Assembly: GCA_040255405.1 (NCBI GenBank)
Contig: JBDZUX010000005.1
Location: 62,001-126,000, forward strand
Source of the DNA: 66-474 sp040255405
GTDB taxonomy: Bacteria; Pseudomonadota; Gammaproteobacteria; Xanthomonadales; Rhodanobacteraceae
DNA: 64,000 nt
Reading direction: 5' to 3'
Part shown: positions 48,426 through 57,279 of the stretch, piece after piece
How positions within the stretch are numbered: position 1 is the first letter of the stretch
Layout: each line of letters begins with the position of its first letter
The notes under the pieces: generated by a model
Seen by the model: the letters and a program-made list of their open reading frames with translations, nothing else
The model's database searches: none
Told to the model about the DNA's origin: nothing
Position numbers and translations under genes: made by a program

Positions 48426-49146
48426 GTTTCGCCGCCGGCTTGCCGCCGAGCCGGGCTCGCGCGATCCCGAATTCCTTGCCCATCGCGACGGCTGCCATGC
48501 CGGCTGCACCGAAAGCTGGTGGCGCGCGCAACGCCTGGAACGGCAACTCCGGAATGTCCTGCAATCGGCCAACACACCCGAAGACCTGGGCGAGCGCGTG
48601 CTACTGGCCCAGGCCACGTCGTTGCGCGGGCGCGCGCGTCACCGCTGGCAGATCGGATTGGCGCTCGCGGCTTCGCTGCTGGTCGCACTGGTCGCGGCCG
48701 GTTATGCGTGGAACCTGCGCCCGGCCGATGGCGGCCCGCTGGCCGGCATGGCGATCGCGCACGTTCGCAGCGAAGCCTTCTCGCTCACGATGACCCGGCC
48801 GATCGACGCCACGCAAATTCGCCCGGTGTTCGCGAAACGCGGCGTTGCCCTGCGCGACGTGCCGGCGCACGCCGTCTTCGCCGCCGACTGCAGGGTCGGA
48901 CCTTACCGGGCGGTGCATCTGGTGCTGCGCGAAAACGGCAGCCCCATCACGGCGCTGTACGTCGTCGGCCACCGTGTCGCCGACGCGCGGGATTTCAGCC
49001 GCGCCGGCTGGCACGGCCGCGAAGTGCCGATCGGCGATGGCACGCTGGTGCTGCTGGGCAATGGCAGCGCCGGGTTCGCTGCCGCAGAACGCGCGCTTTC
49101 GAGCGCGGTGCTCGGTCCGCTCCGGCAAACGGTCGAGCCGACGTGA
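48412..49146 (+). CDS. Anti-sigma factor (DUF3379-like, single span)
   Basis: A 244-residue partner of the sigma factor. The cytoplasmic N-terminus has a HRDGCHAGC segment (HxxxCxxxC), close to the HxxxCxxC of zinc-binding anti-sigma factors. One transmembrane helix (about 80-102) precedes a periplasmic domain of about 140 residues. The overlap with the sigma gene and the layout make an anti-sigma role likely. It would hold the sigma factor at the membrane until a periplasmic signal arrives. Confidence 0.8.
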   Translation: MECLEFRRRLAAEPGSRDPEFLAHRDGCHAGCTESWWRAQRLERQLRNVLQSANTPEDLGERVLLAQATSLRGRARHRWQIGLALAASLLVALVAAGYAWNLRPADGGPLAGMAIAHVRSEAFSLTMTRPIDATQIRPVFAKRGVALRDVPAHAVFAADCRVGPYRAVHLVLRENGSPITALYVVGHRVADARDFSRAGWHGREVPIGDGTLVLLGNGSAGFAAAERALSSAVLGPLRQTVEPT

Positions 49147-49220
49147 GCGTGCCCGCTTTCTCCAGCAGGCGGCTGCGGCATCGGCGATAATCCGCCCCTG
49201 TCCCACGCCAGGCGCCGCCG

Positions 49221-49937
49221 ATGCCCGAGCTTTCCGTGGTCGTGCCCGTGTTCAACGAGCGCGACAACATTCCGCCGCTGCTTGCCGAAATCGCCGCCGC
49301 GCTGCGCGGGCGCGCCAATTACGAAGTCGTGTACGTGGACGACGCAAGTTCCGACGATTCGTTCGACGTGCTGAAGGCCGAGCGCGCAAAGCACCCGGAG
49401 CTTCGCATCGTGCGACACCTCAAGCAAAGCGGCCAGAGCACGGCGATCCGGAATGGCGTGCGTGCGGCGCACGGTGCCTGGATCGCCACGCTGGATGGCG
49501 ACGGCCAGAACGATCCGGCCGATATTCCGAAACTGCTCGAAGCGCGCAAGAGCGCCCATCCCAAAGTGAAGCTGTTCGCCGGCTGGCGCACCACCCGTCG
49601 CGATTCGTTCAACAAGCGCATTTCGTCGAAGATCGCCAACGGCGTGCGCTCGCGCATGCTGCGCGATGCGACGCCCGACACCGGCTGCGGCCTGAAACTG
49701 TTCGAGCGCGACACGTTCCTGGCACTGCCCTACTTCGACCACATGCATCGTTATTTGCCGGCGTTGGTGAAACGCGCCGGCTTCGAGAGCGTCAGCATTC
49801 CGGTCGGCCACCGTCCGCGTACCCGCGGCGTGTCCAAATACGGGATGCTGGACCGGCTGTGGGTGGGCCTCGCGGACTTGCGCGGCGTTGCATGGTTGAT
49901 GCGCCGCGCGAAGGTGACCGACACCGAGGAACTGTGA
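49221..49937 (+). CDS. DPM1-like family 2 glycosyltransferase
   Basis: A 238-residue cytoplasmic GT-A glycosyltransferase: VVVPVFNERDN, YVDDASSDDS, the DGDGQNDP DxD-type motif, and a C-terminal RPRTRGVSKYG motif typical of dolichyl/undecaprenyl-phosphate sugar transferases. No transmembrane helices. It probably charges a polyprenyl phosphate with a sugar. Its TGA (49935-49937) overlaps the first two bases of a REPIN hairpin that separates it from recQ. Confidence 0.85.
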   Translation: MPELSVVVPVFNERDNIPPLLAEIAAALRGRANYEVVYVDDASSDDSFDVLKAERAKHPELRIVRHLKQSGQSTAIRNGVRAAHGAWIATLDGDGQNDPADIPKLLEARKSAHPKVKLFAGWRTTRRDSFNKRISSKIANGVRSRMLRDATPDTGCGLKLFERDTFLALPYFDHMHRYLPALVKRAGFESVSIPVGHRPRTRGVSKYGMLDRLWVGLADLRGVAWLMRRAKVTDTEEL

Positions 49938-50020
49938 AACCGGGGTCAGAGTGCACTTTCATGGAGGAGTCGATTTCCACCGCAAGCCTGGATTCGAAAG
50001 TGCACTCTGACCCCGGTTTC
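49936..50020. repeat. REPIN-like hairpin, family A copy 3 (start of recQ)
   Basis: Perfect inverted repeat with 25-bp arms (49936-49960 and 49996-50020) and a 35-bp spacer; it contains GGGGTCAGAGTGCACTTTC. It is the cleanest of the three copies, with no mismatch in the arms, suggesting a recent insertion. The left arm overlaps the TGA of the glycosyltransferase gene. The loop contains the only ATG near the start of recQ, and the right arm is read as codons of recQ. Confidence 0.95.
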
Positions 50021-51823
50021 GCCCCGCTTGCCGTCCTGCGTGACGTATTCGGGTACGGCGCGTTTCGCGACCGCCAGCAGGCCATCATCGAACATCTGGT
50101 CGCGGGCGGCGACGCGCTGGTGCTGATGCCGACCGGCGGCGGCAAGTCGCTGTGCTACCAGATTCCCGCGTTGCTGCGCGAAGGCACCGCGGTCGTGGTC
50201 TCGCCGCTGATCGCGCTGATGCAGGACCAGGTGGAAGCGTTGCATCAATTCGGAATCGCGGCGGCGTTCCTCAATTCCAGCCTCGATGCAGCCGCGCAAA
50301 GCGATGTCGAGCGGCGCTTCCTTCGCGGCGGCTTGAAACTTCTGTACGTCGCGCCCGAGCGGTTGCTCACCGGGCGTTTCCTTGACCTGCTCGAACGCGC
50401 GAATGTTTCGTTGTTCGCGATCGACGAGGCCCATTGCGTGTCGCAATGGGGCCACGATTTCCGGCCCGAGTACCGCGAGCTCACGGTGCTGCACGAACGC
50501 TTCCCCGGGGTCCCGCGCATCGCCCTCACCGCGACCGCCGACGCCCCGACCCGGCGCGAGATCGTCGAGCGCTTGTCGCTCGACCAGGCCCGGCAGTTCA
50601 TCTCCAGTTTCGACCGGCCCAACATCCGCTATCGCGTCGCGCAGCGCGACCAGCCGCGGCAGCAATTGAAGGCGTTCCTGGCTGGACATCGGGGCGAGTC
50701 GGGCATCGTCTACTGCCTGTCGCGGCGCAAGGTCGAAGAGACCGCGGCGTGGCTCGCCGAACAGGGCATCGAAGCATTGCCCTACCACGCCGGGCTCGAC
50801 GCAGCCACGCGCACCGCCAACCAGCAGCGCTTCCTGCGCGAGGACGGCATCGTGGTATGCGCGACGATCGCCTTCGGCATGGGCATCGACAAACCGGACG
50901 TCCGCTTCGTGGCGCACCTGGACCTGCCGAAAAGCCTCGAAGGCTACTATCAGGAAACCGGGCGCGCCGGCCGCGATGGCCTGCCGGCCGACGCGTGGAT
51001 GACCTACGGTCTGAGCGATCTGGTCACGCTGGCCCAATTCATCCAGCAGTCCGACGCCGACGAAGCGCGCAAGCGGCTGGAGCGCGCCAAGCTTGACGCG
51101 CTGCTGGCGTTTGCCGAATCGACCCGCTGCCGTCGTCAACAACTGCTGGCGTACTTCGGCGAAACGCTGCCTGAAGCCTGCGGCAATTGCGACAATTGCC
51201 TCGAACCGCCGCCCACGTGGGACGCCACCGAGGCGGCGCAGAAGGCGCTTTCATGCGTATACCGCACGGGGCAGCGGTTCGGCGTCGGTTACCTGATCGA
51301 CGTCTTGCTCGGCAAGGACAACGAGCGCATCCAGGCGCAGCGGCACGACCGGCTTTCGGTACACGGCATCGGTTCCGAACTCGACGCACGGCAATGGCGC
51401 GGCGTGTTCCGGCAACTGGTCGCCCGCGGCCTGCTGAGCCCCGACCCCCAAGGCTACGGAACCTTGCGACTGACCGCGGCCGCGCACCCGGTCCTGCGCG
51501 GCGACGAAACCGTGCACCTGCGCCGGGAGCCCGACCGTGCCGAGCGCCGCGCCAAACGCCGCGCCGGCACCACGGGCAACCGCCAAAGCCTCGACATCGC
51601 GCCGCACGAGGAACCGCTGTGGAATGCCCTGCGCGACGCACGCGCGAAGCTGGCGAAGGAACAGGGCGTACCGGCGTACGTGATCTTCCATGACGCCACC
51701 TTGTACGCGATGCTGCGCGAGCGCCCCCGGGACCGCGAGGCGCTGGCCGCCATCAGTGGCGTCGGTGCCCTGAAGCTGGAACGTTACGGCGCGCGCTTCC
51801 TGGCTGTGCTGCGCAACGCCTGA
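49961..51823 (+). CDS. recQ: ATP-dependent DNA helicase RecQ (start lies in a repeat)
   Basis: 3'-5' DNA helicase, 620 aa. All parts of a full RecQ are present: motif 0 FGYGAFRDRQ, motif I PTGGGKSLC, motif II DEAHCISQWGHDFR-like (DEAHCVSQWGHDFR), SFDRPNIRY, motif VI QETGRAGRDG, the zinc-binding Cys set (CRRQ...CGNCDNC), winged helix and HRDC domain. The first 20 codons, including the ATG, come from a REPIN hairpin; conserved RecQ sequence begins at about residue 22. No Shine-Dalgarno is visible before this ATG. The in-frame GTG at 50000 is an alternative start. Confidence 0.93.
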   Translation: MEESISTASLDSKVHSDPGFAPLAVLRDVFGYGAFRDRQQAIIEHLVAGGDALVLMPTGGGKSLCYQIPALLREGTAVVVSPLIALMQDQVEALHQFGIAAAFLNSSLDAAAQSDVERRFLRGGLKLLYVAPERLLTGRFLDLLERANVSLFAIDEAHCVSQWGHDFRPEYRELTVLHERFPGVPRIALTATADAPTRREIVERLSLDQARQFISSFDRPNIRYRVAQRDQPRQQLKAFLAGHRGESGIVYCLSRRKVEETAAWLAEQGIEALPYHAGLDAATRTANQQRFLREDGIVVCATIAFGMGIDKPDVRFVAHLDLPKSLEGYYQETGRAGRDGLPADAWMTYGLSDLVTLAQFIQQSDADEARKRLERAKLDALLAFAESTRCRRQQLLAYFGETLPEACGNCDNCLEPPPTWDATEAAQKALSCVYRTGQRFGVGYLIDVLLGKDNERIQAQRHDRLSVHGIGSELDARQWRGVFRQLVARGLLSPDPQGYGTLRLTAAAHPVLRGDETVHLRREPDRAERRAKRRAGTTGNRQSLDIAPHEEPLWNALRDARAKLAKEQGVPAYVIFHDATLYAMLRERPRDREALAAISGVGALKLERYGARFLAVLRNA

Positions 51824-51870
51824 TCCTGGTGACAAGCGTGCGACGATGGACCGACAGGGCGTCGCAAACC

Positions 51871-51998
51871 GATTCCGGATCGCGCTGCGCGCGTCCGGAA
51901 TGACCACCCGGGATTGGGCAAGGCGTTGCACCCCCGACCCGTGCCGTTTGTCATTCCGGGGCGGTATGCAGCTCCATCGCAGACCGAACCCGGAATCG
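51871..51998. repeat. GTCATTCCGG repeats, family C copy 2
   Basis: Two linked pieces: an inverted repeat, ATTCCGGATCGCGC... with GCGCGTCCGGAAT (51871-51904), then GTCATTCCGGGGCGG ... ACCCGGAATCGG (51949-51998). They follow recQ in the gap before the convergent rhodanese gene and may help end transcription. Confidence 0.7.
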
Positions 51999-52029
51999 GT
52001 CTGGAAGCATCGAGCAGCGCACCGTCACG

Positions 52030-52473
52030 TCAGCGTTTGCCTTTTGCCAACGGCAGATCCGCGCGCCGCCATGCATCCAGCCCGCCGGCCAGCGTCGCGA
52101 CCTGGGTGAAGCCGGCCTTGACCAGCCGCCTGGCGGCCTTGCCCGATTCCATGCCGTTCTTGCATACGGTCACGACCTGCAGGTCCTTCGCCTTGGCGAG
52201 GTCCTTGTTCTCGGGGTCGAACTGGCTGGGCGCGATGTGCTTCGATCCGGTGATGTGGCCCTTCTCGAAATCGGCGATCGCTGACATGTCGATCACCAGC
52301 GGCTCGCCGCGATTGATCATCTGCACCAGCGCGCCCGGCGTCAGCTCGCGGAAGCCCCGGAACTGGCGCGACACCTCCAGCGCGAGCAACGCGAGGATGA
52401 TCACGATAAGCGCCGCCACCAGCAACACGTGGTTGGCGATGAATTGCGGCAGGCGGGTCAGGAACTCATGCAT
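52030..52473 (-). CDS. Membrane-anchored rhodanese-domain protein
   Basis: A 147-residue protein with one N-terminal helix (about 15-33) and a rhodanese domain (about 45-140). The active-site Cys is in VTVCKNGMES. The spacing fits the single-domain sulfurtransferase class that sits on the inner membrane. It could move sulfane sulfur, or act in redox signalling. It is convergent with recQ. Confidence 0.88.
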   Translation of the reverse strand: MHEFLTRLPQFIANHVLLVAALIVIILALLALEVSRQFRGFRELTPGALVQMINRGEPLVIDMSAIADFEKGHITGSKHIAPSQFDPENKDLAKAKDLQVVTVCKNGMESGKAARRLVKAGFTQVATLAGGLDAWRRADLPLAKGKR

Positions 52474-52659
52474 CGCGATGTCTTGATCGGAGGTGAGCCG
52501 CGCATTATCGAAGAACCAGCGAAATCATGCATCCCGATGCGCGGGGCGGGTTGGCTGTCGTGAAAAGCGGAGCGGGATGCCCATTCGAGTGCTGCAAAAA
52601 CGCCGAATCACGGCGCTACATCTAGGTTTCGTCACGCAGCGGTCAGGGATTGGTCGCAC

Positions 52660-53067
52660 TCATCGTGGCGTAATGTCGGGCAAGCCCGACTCCAGCCACC
52701 AGCGCTTGGCCTGCGCGTCCCAATGCCAGGTCTGGTGGTCCAGCACGCTGTAGACGCGCTGGCTGGTGTTGACGATCAGGCCGATCGTGGCGGTCTGCTC
52801 GATGGTGTCGGGCCCCGTGGCCATGGGGCCGGATGCATCGTATTGGGCCACGCGCACGGTGTTGTAGAGCGCCTTCTGCTGGTCGGTCAGCGGGTGCGCG
52901 GCACGCACCGCCGGATCGACATACTGCCACGCGCTCTGGAAATCGCCCCAGCGCAGCGCGGCGCCGTACTCGTCCAGCGTCTGGTCGCGCAGGGTGTCCT
53001 TTCTCTGCAGCGTGCTGCAACCGGCCAGCAACAACAGCGTGGCACCCACGAGCATGATTCGGCGCAT
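52660..53067 (-). CDS. Small lipoprotein of unknown function
   Basis: A 135-residue protein with a clear lipobox (LLAGC, Cys at about 17) after a short signal peptide. The mature domain (about 20-130) is soluble with an alpha-beta pattern and Trp-rich segments (WQYVDPAVR, TWHWDAQAKRWWLESG). It would be anchored to the outer or inner membrane facing the periplasm. No further function was recognised. It is 46 bp from the thioesterase gene on the same strand. Confidence 0.8.
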   Translation of the reverse strand: MRRIMLVGATLLLLAGCSTLQRKDTLRDQTLDEYGAALRWGDFQSAWQYVDPAVRAAHPLTDQQKALYNTVRVAQYDASGPMATGPDTIEQTATIGLIVNTSQRVYSVLDHQTWHWDAQAKRWWLESGLPDITPR

Positions 53068-53113
53068 GACGATCTCCCGGCAACGATTCGAGTTCGATTG
53101 TGCCGGAATGCGC

Positions 53114-53575
53114 CTACGGGCGCAGCCTGGCGAAGAAGCGCGCGGTCAGCAGTGTCGCCGGACGCTGCTCGCCGACGATTTCGCACACCACGTCGACGTG
53201 CCCCTTGCCGCGCGCCCGCACCGCGTCGACCAGGCGCGCCAGCGCACCGGGTTGCGTGAATCGCGCGACGCCGCGCAATTCGTTCCATACCGGCTCCTGA
53301 TAACGCAATTCCGAACTGCCCACGTAGATGTCGCAGGCGATCGCTTGCGCACGCAGGCCCAATTCGACCAGGCCCCACCCGGCCAGCGTCAGCAAGGAGG
53401 CCATGCTGCCTCCGAACGCACAGCCCTTGTCGTTGACGTTGGGCGCGAGCGGTGCGGTCATCTCGAGCAGGTCGCCGGTGTAGCGGCGCACCTTCAGGTC
53501 GATGGCGTCGGCCAGCGGAATGGTTTCGCGGATGTGGGATTCGAGTGCCGCGGCGGCGGAGTCTTGATCGTTCAT
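53114..53575 (-). CDS. YiiD_C-type hotdog thioesterase
   Basis: A 153-residue hotdog-fold protein resembling the C-terminal domain of YiiD (putative thioesterase). It has NVNDKGCAFGGSMASLLTLAGWGLVEL, the Asp/Gly-rich motif of the family, and a long DIYVGSSELRYQEPV strand. It probably hydrolyses an acyl-CoA or acyl-ACP, but the substrate is not known. The ATG at 53575 gives the family length. It is divergent from hemD. Confidence 0.75.
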   Translation of the reverse strand: MNDQDSAAAALESHIRETIPLADAIDLKVRRYTGDLLEMTAPLAPNVNDKGCAFGGSMASLLTLAGWGLVELGLRAQAIACDIYVGSSELRYQEPVWNELRGVARFTQPGALARLVDAVRARGKGHVDVVCEIVGEQRPATLLTARFFARLRP

Positions 53576-53640
53576 CGCGCAAGTGTGTCGTGGCGCGCGC
53601 GGCGCGACAAGACTCATCCACGCTCGCCTATCATCGCCGC

Positions 53641-54426
53641 ATGGCTCGAACCCGCCCACTTGCCGGCATCCGCGTCGCGATCACCCGTCCCGCCGGAACG
53701 GGCGCGGCGTGGGTTCGGCGCATCCGGAAACTCGGGGGCACGCCGCTGCTGCTGCCGGGCGCCAGCCTTCGCCCCGCGCACGATGCGGTCGCCGCGCGCC
53801 AGGCGCTGCGCGCCGCGCTGGCGGGCGAGGTCGCGATCTTCACCAGCCCCGCGGCGGTGCGTTTTGCGCGAGCACTCGGCCTGCCCCGGACACGCCCGCA
53901 CGTGCTGGCTCCGGGCGCAGGCACCCTCCACGCCCTGCAGCGCGCGGGTTTCGCGGACGCCGAAGCGCCCGCGCGCGAAGACAGCGAAGGGATCCTGGCG
54001 CTGCGGGCGCTGCAGCGCATCGACGGGTTGCGCATCGGTCTTGTCGGCGCGGCGGGGGGCCGCGGCCTGCTGGAGCGCGAACTCGCGGGGCGCGGCGCGA
54101 CGGTCGTGCGTGCGAACGTTTATCGACGCCTCCCGGCACGGCTCGATCGCCGTCACGCCGACGCCATGCAGCGGGACACGCGCAAACCGCTGTACGTGTT
54201 GCTGTCCAGCGCGGAAGCGCTCGCCAACATCCTGGCTGCGTTGCCGGCGGACGCACGCCGCGCGTTGTGCGCCGGCAACGCCGTCGTCAGCAGTGCACGC
54301 CTGGCCACCGCGGCGCGCGCGGCAGGTTTCGCGCGCGTATTGCGCGCCACGTCGGCGCACGTTGATGCGATGCTTGCCGCCGTGAACGGCGATGCCGCGC
54401 CGGGCGCTGCTAGCATGCCACCATGA
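53641..54426 (+). CDS. hemD: Uroporphyrinogen-III synthase
   Basis: Closes hydroxymethylbilane with inversion of the D ring to give uroporphyrinogen III. The 261-residue sequence is the poorly conserved two-domain type: ITRPAGTGAAWVRRIRKLGGTPLLLP at the start, VAIFTSPAAVRFAR, and a second domain with LLSSAEALANIL. The sequence alone gives weak support, but the following hemX-hemY and the family-typical N-terminus make it firm. ATGA overlap with hemX. Confidence 0.88.
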   Translation: MARTRPLAGIRVAITRPAGTGAAWVRRIRKLGGTPLLLPGASLRPAHDAVAARQALRAALAGEVAIFTSPAAVRFARALGLPRTRPHVLAPGAGTLHALQRAGFADAEAPAREDSEGILALRALQRIDGLRIGLVGAAGGRGLLERELAGRGATVVRANVYRRLPARLDRRHADAMQRDTRKPLYVLLSSAEALANILAALPADARRALCAGNAVVSSARLATAARAAGFARVLRATSAHVDAMLAAVNGDAAPGAASMPP

Positions 54427-55502
54427 TCGAAGACCCTGCCGAAGCAACCACCCCCGAAACCAAACCGCGCCGGCCCCGCGGGCGCATCCCCGGTCTCGCC
54501 GCACTCGCGGTGATCGTCGCGATCCTGGCGCTGGCCGTGGCGGCGTGGAGCGTCTGGCGCCTGCAACGCTTCGCGCATTCGGAGGAAGCCGCGCGCAATC
54601 AGGACGCGGCCACCATCGCCGCACTGCAAAGCCAGCTCGCGGCCGGCAACCAGCAGGCGCAAGCCGGCAGCCGGCGCATCGAAACCCTGGAAACCGGCCT
54701 CGACGATCTCCGCACGACCACGCAAGGCCTCGGCCGCCGCGTCGCGAATCTCGAAACCGCGTTCACCAACTTGAACGGCCAGCAGCAGTCGGGCCGCGAC
54801 ACGTTGCTGCTCAACGACGCCGAAATGCTGCTTCGCACCGGCCAGCAACGCTACGAGCTGTTCCACGACAGCGCCAGCGCATTGAAAGCCTATTCGCAGG
54901 CGATCGAGGTCTTGGCGCAGGTGCAGAACCCGGCTTACGCGCCGGTGCGTGCCAGCGCCACCACCGAGCGCGATGCCCTGGCCGCCGCCGCGCCGCCTTC
55001 GCGACAGGCGGCGCTGGATACCCTCGCCAGCCTGCGCGGCAAAACCGCGACGCTGCCCCTGGCGAGCGGTGGCGGTCCCGCATCCGGTTCGTCCACCGCC
55101 AAGCCGGGCTTCTGGTCGCGCGTCGGCCACGCCTTCAGCGGCATCGTCACGGTCAGCCATGACAACGGCGGCACGGTCCCGCTCGCCGATCCACGGCTCG
55201 CGCCGCAGGCGCTCGCACTGGACCTCGCGCAGGCGCAGGAAGCGTTGCTGGCGTTCGATGACGCCCGTTATCGCGATGCGCTGCAGCGCGCGGACGCCCT
55301 CCTGGCCGCGCAGTACGATCCGCAGGATGCCGGCGTGAAGGATACGCGCGCGCAGATCGCGACCCTGTTGGCGCAGCGCGCATCGGGTCCGGCGCCGCAA
55401 CTCGGCGGCGCGCTGGCGCAACTGCAAAGCCTGCGCACCAGCCAGACCCCGGTCGTGCCGGCGTCACCCGCCGCCGCGGCCAGTAGCGGAGTCAGGCCAT
55501 GA
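54423..55502 (+). CDS. hemX: HemX-like membrane protein of the hemDXY operon
   Basis: A 359-residue inner-membrane protein: a Pro/Arg-rich cytoplasmic N-terminus, one helix (about 25-46), a coiled-coil (about 55-115) and a periplasmic domain. HemX proteins were first annotated as uroporphyrinogen methyltransferases, but lack the methyltransferase fold; the real role is probably structural. It overlaps hemD and hemY by ATGA, so the three are translated together. Confidence 0.88.
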   Translation: MIEDPAEATTPETKPRRPRGRIPGLAALAVIVAILALAVAAWSVWRLQRFAHSEEAARNQDAATIAALQSQLAAGNQQAQAGSRRIETLETGLDDLRTTTQGLGRRVANLETAFTNLNGQQQSGRDTLLLNDAEMLLRTGQQRYELFHDSASALKAYSQAIEVLAQVQNPAYAPVRASATTERDALAAAAPPSRQAALDTLASLRGKTATLPLASGGGPASGSSTAKPGFWSRVGHAFSGIVTVSHDNGGTVPLADPRLAPQALALDLAQAQEALLAFDDARYRDALQRADALLAAQYDPQDAGVKDTRAQIATLLAQRASGPAPQLGGALAQLQSLRTSQTPVVPASPAAAASSGVRP

Positions 55503-56770
55503 AAGGCAAGCGCTGGCTGGCCCTTGCGATCATCATCATCGTGCTGGCCGCGATCGCGTTCGTGTGGCTGGCGTCCGATCCCGGTTACGTATTGATCCGC
55601 TTCCGCGGCTGGCGCATCGAAGCCACCGTGGTTGGCGCGGCCGCGATCCTGGTGGCCGCATGGATCGCGATCGGCATCGTGTGGTGGCTGCTGCGCTGGC
55701 CATTCGGCGCGTTGTCGCGGCGGCACCGCCGCATCAGCCAGGAGCGCTTGCGCGACGGGCTGGTGGCGATGGCCGAAGGCCGCCACGTGGAAGCCAACCG
55801 CACCCTGCAGCGCGCCGCGCAGTATTCCAGTTTGCGTTCCCCTGCGCTGTTGTCCGCCGCCGACGCCGCGCATCGCCACGGCGACACCCAGCGCGCGCTG
55901 GAAGCGCTGGACGAAGCCGCGCAGCATTCGCCCGACGCTGCGCGCATCGTGCGTGCGCGCATCCTGCGCGAAAGCGGTCGCGTGGACGAAGCCCTGCAAC
56001 TGCTCGCACCCGGCGCCGAGGCCGGCAAGCTGCCGCCGGCCGGCTGGCACGAATACGCGCTGGCCGCGCTCAGCCTGGACCAGCCCGGGAAAGCCCGCGC
56101 GGCGCTGGAGCCGCTGCGCAAGTCCGACATGCTGGGTGCGACGGGTTTTGCCGAGCTGGTCGATCAGGTCCTGGGGGCGCTGCTGCGCAAGGCCACCGAT
56201 GCCGCGACCCTGCAGGAGCTCTGGAAGCGCGCGACCCGCCAGCAGCGCCAGATGCCCGCGCTGCTCGCGGCGTACGCCCGTCGCGCCTTCGCGTTGAATG
56301 TTCCGCATGACGCACTCGATGCGATCGAGGATGCCCTGAAGCGCGAATGGAACGCGGAGCTCGTCACCGCCTACGGCGACGCCACGCCGCCCGCCGAAGC
56401 CGCCGCACGCCTGCACGTTGCGCAACGCTGGCTCGACGCACGTGCCGACGACGATGCCCTGCTGCGCACGCTCGGGGTGCTGTCGATGCGAGCTGCCGAT
56501 CCGCGCGACGCGCGCGATTACCTGGTGCGCGCGCTGACGTTGCAGCCGACCGCCGCGAGTTGGGCCGCGCTGGGCGATGTCGAGTCCGCGTCGGGCGACG
56601 CCGAGGATGCGACCCGCTGCTACGCCAATGCGTGGAAGTGCGAACAGGGCGAAGCCATCGCGCCGGGCCCACACGAAGCCGGCATCGATACCGCGAACGT
56701 CACGCTCGAAGAGCGCGATGAACACGGGATGCCGCGCCTGCCCGGGGAACAATCTTCGCCCGCGCGGTAG
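55499..56770 (+). CDS. hemY: HemY-like TPR membrane protein
   Basis: A 423-residue protein with two N-terminal helices (about 5-25 and 40-62) followed by the HemY motif (LRWPFGALSRRHRRISQERLRDGL...) and TPR repeats to the C-terminus. HemY is linked to haem synthesis by genetic context; it is distinct from the protoporphyrinogen oxidase of the same name. It is the last of the hemDXY run; the next gene follows 2 bp later. Confidence 0.9.
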   Translation: MKGKRWLALAIIIIVLAAIAFVWLASDPGYVLIRFRGWRIEATVVGAAAILVAAWIAIGIVWWLLRWPFGALSRRHRRISQERLRDGLVAMAEGRHVEANRTLQRAAQYSSLRSPALLSAADAAHRHGDTQRALEALDEAAQHSPDAARIVRARILRESGRVDEALQLLAPGAEAGKLPPAGWHEYALAALSLDQPGKARAALEPLRKSDMLGATGFAELVDQVLGALLRKATDAATLQELWKRATRQQRQMPALLAAYARRAFALNVPHDALDAIEDALKREWNAELVTAYGDATPPAEAAARLHVAQRWLDARADDDALLRTLGVLSMRAADPRDARDYLVRALTLQPTAASWAALGDVESASGDAEDATRCYANAWKCEQGEAIAPGPHEAGIDTANVTLEERDEHGMPRLPGEQSSPAR

Positions 56771-56772
56771 CC

Positions 56773-57213
56773 ATGGCCATCTGGAAACAACGCGCCGACC
56801 TCGATACCGTGAACGCCTGGAGCGCGCGCACCCTGATGCAGGCGCTCGACATCCGCATCACCGAAATCGGCGACGAATTCCTCCGCGGCACGATGCCGGT
56901 GGACGATCGGACCCGGCAACCATATGGCATCCTGCACGGCGGCGCGTCGGCCGCACTGGCCGAAACGCTGGGTTCGACCGCCGCGATGCTGTGCTGCGAA
57001 GACGGCCGCGCCACGGTCGGCCTCGACATCAACGCCAATCACCTGCGCGCGGTGCGCGAAGGCCTCGTCACCGGCACCGCGCGGCCGATCCACATCGGCC
57101 GCAGCACCCAGGTCTGGGAAATCCGGATCGAGAACGAAGCCGGCGAATTGACCTGCATCGCGCGGCTCACGATGGCGGTGGTACCGGGCGGCGCCTTTGC
57201 GCTGCGAAAGTAG
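56773..57213 (+). CDS. PaaI/YdiI-type hotdog thioesterase
   Basis: A 146-residue acyl-CoA thioesterase-like protein. It has MPVDDRTRQPYGILHGGASAALAE, the HGG active-site motif with catalytic residue region LAETLGS, and ANHLRAVREG. This is the group that includes menaquinone-pathway (YdiI) and phenylacetate (PaaI) thioesterases. The start is only 2 bp after the hemY stop, so it is probably part of the hemDXY transcript. Substrate unknown. Confidence 0.85.
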   Translation: MAIWKQRADLDTVNAWSARTLMQALDIRITEIGDEFLRGTMPVDDRTRQPYGILHGGASAALAETLGSTAAMLCCEDGRATVGLDINANHLRAVREGLVTGTARPIHIGRSTQVWEIRIENEAGELTCIARLTMAVVPGGAFALRK

Positions 57214-57279
57214 CGCGATCTCGCGTCCTGCGACGGCGCGGCCCTAACCTCGGCGCTGTCCCACTCCTACAATCGAGCC

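Noticed and set aside
48845..49960. Extension of the recQ frame upstream to 48845
   Set aside because: It is antisense or out of frame to the anti-sigma and glycosyltransferase genes and encodes no RecQ-like sequence before the hairpin.
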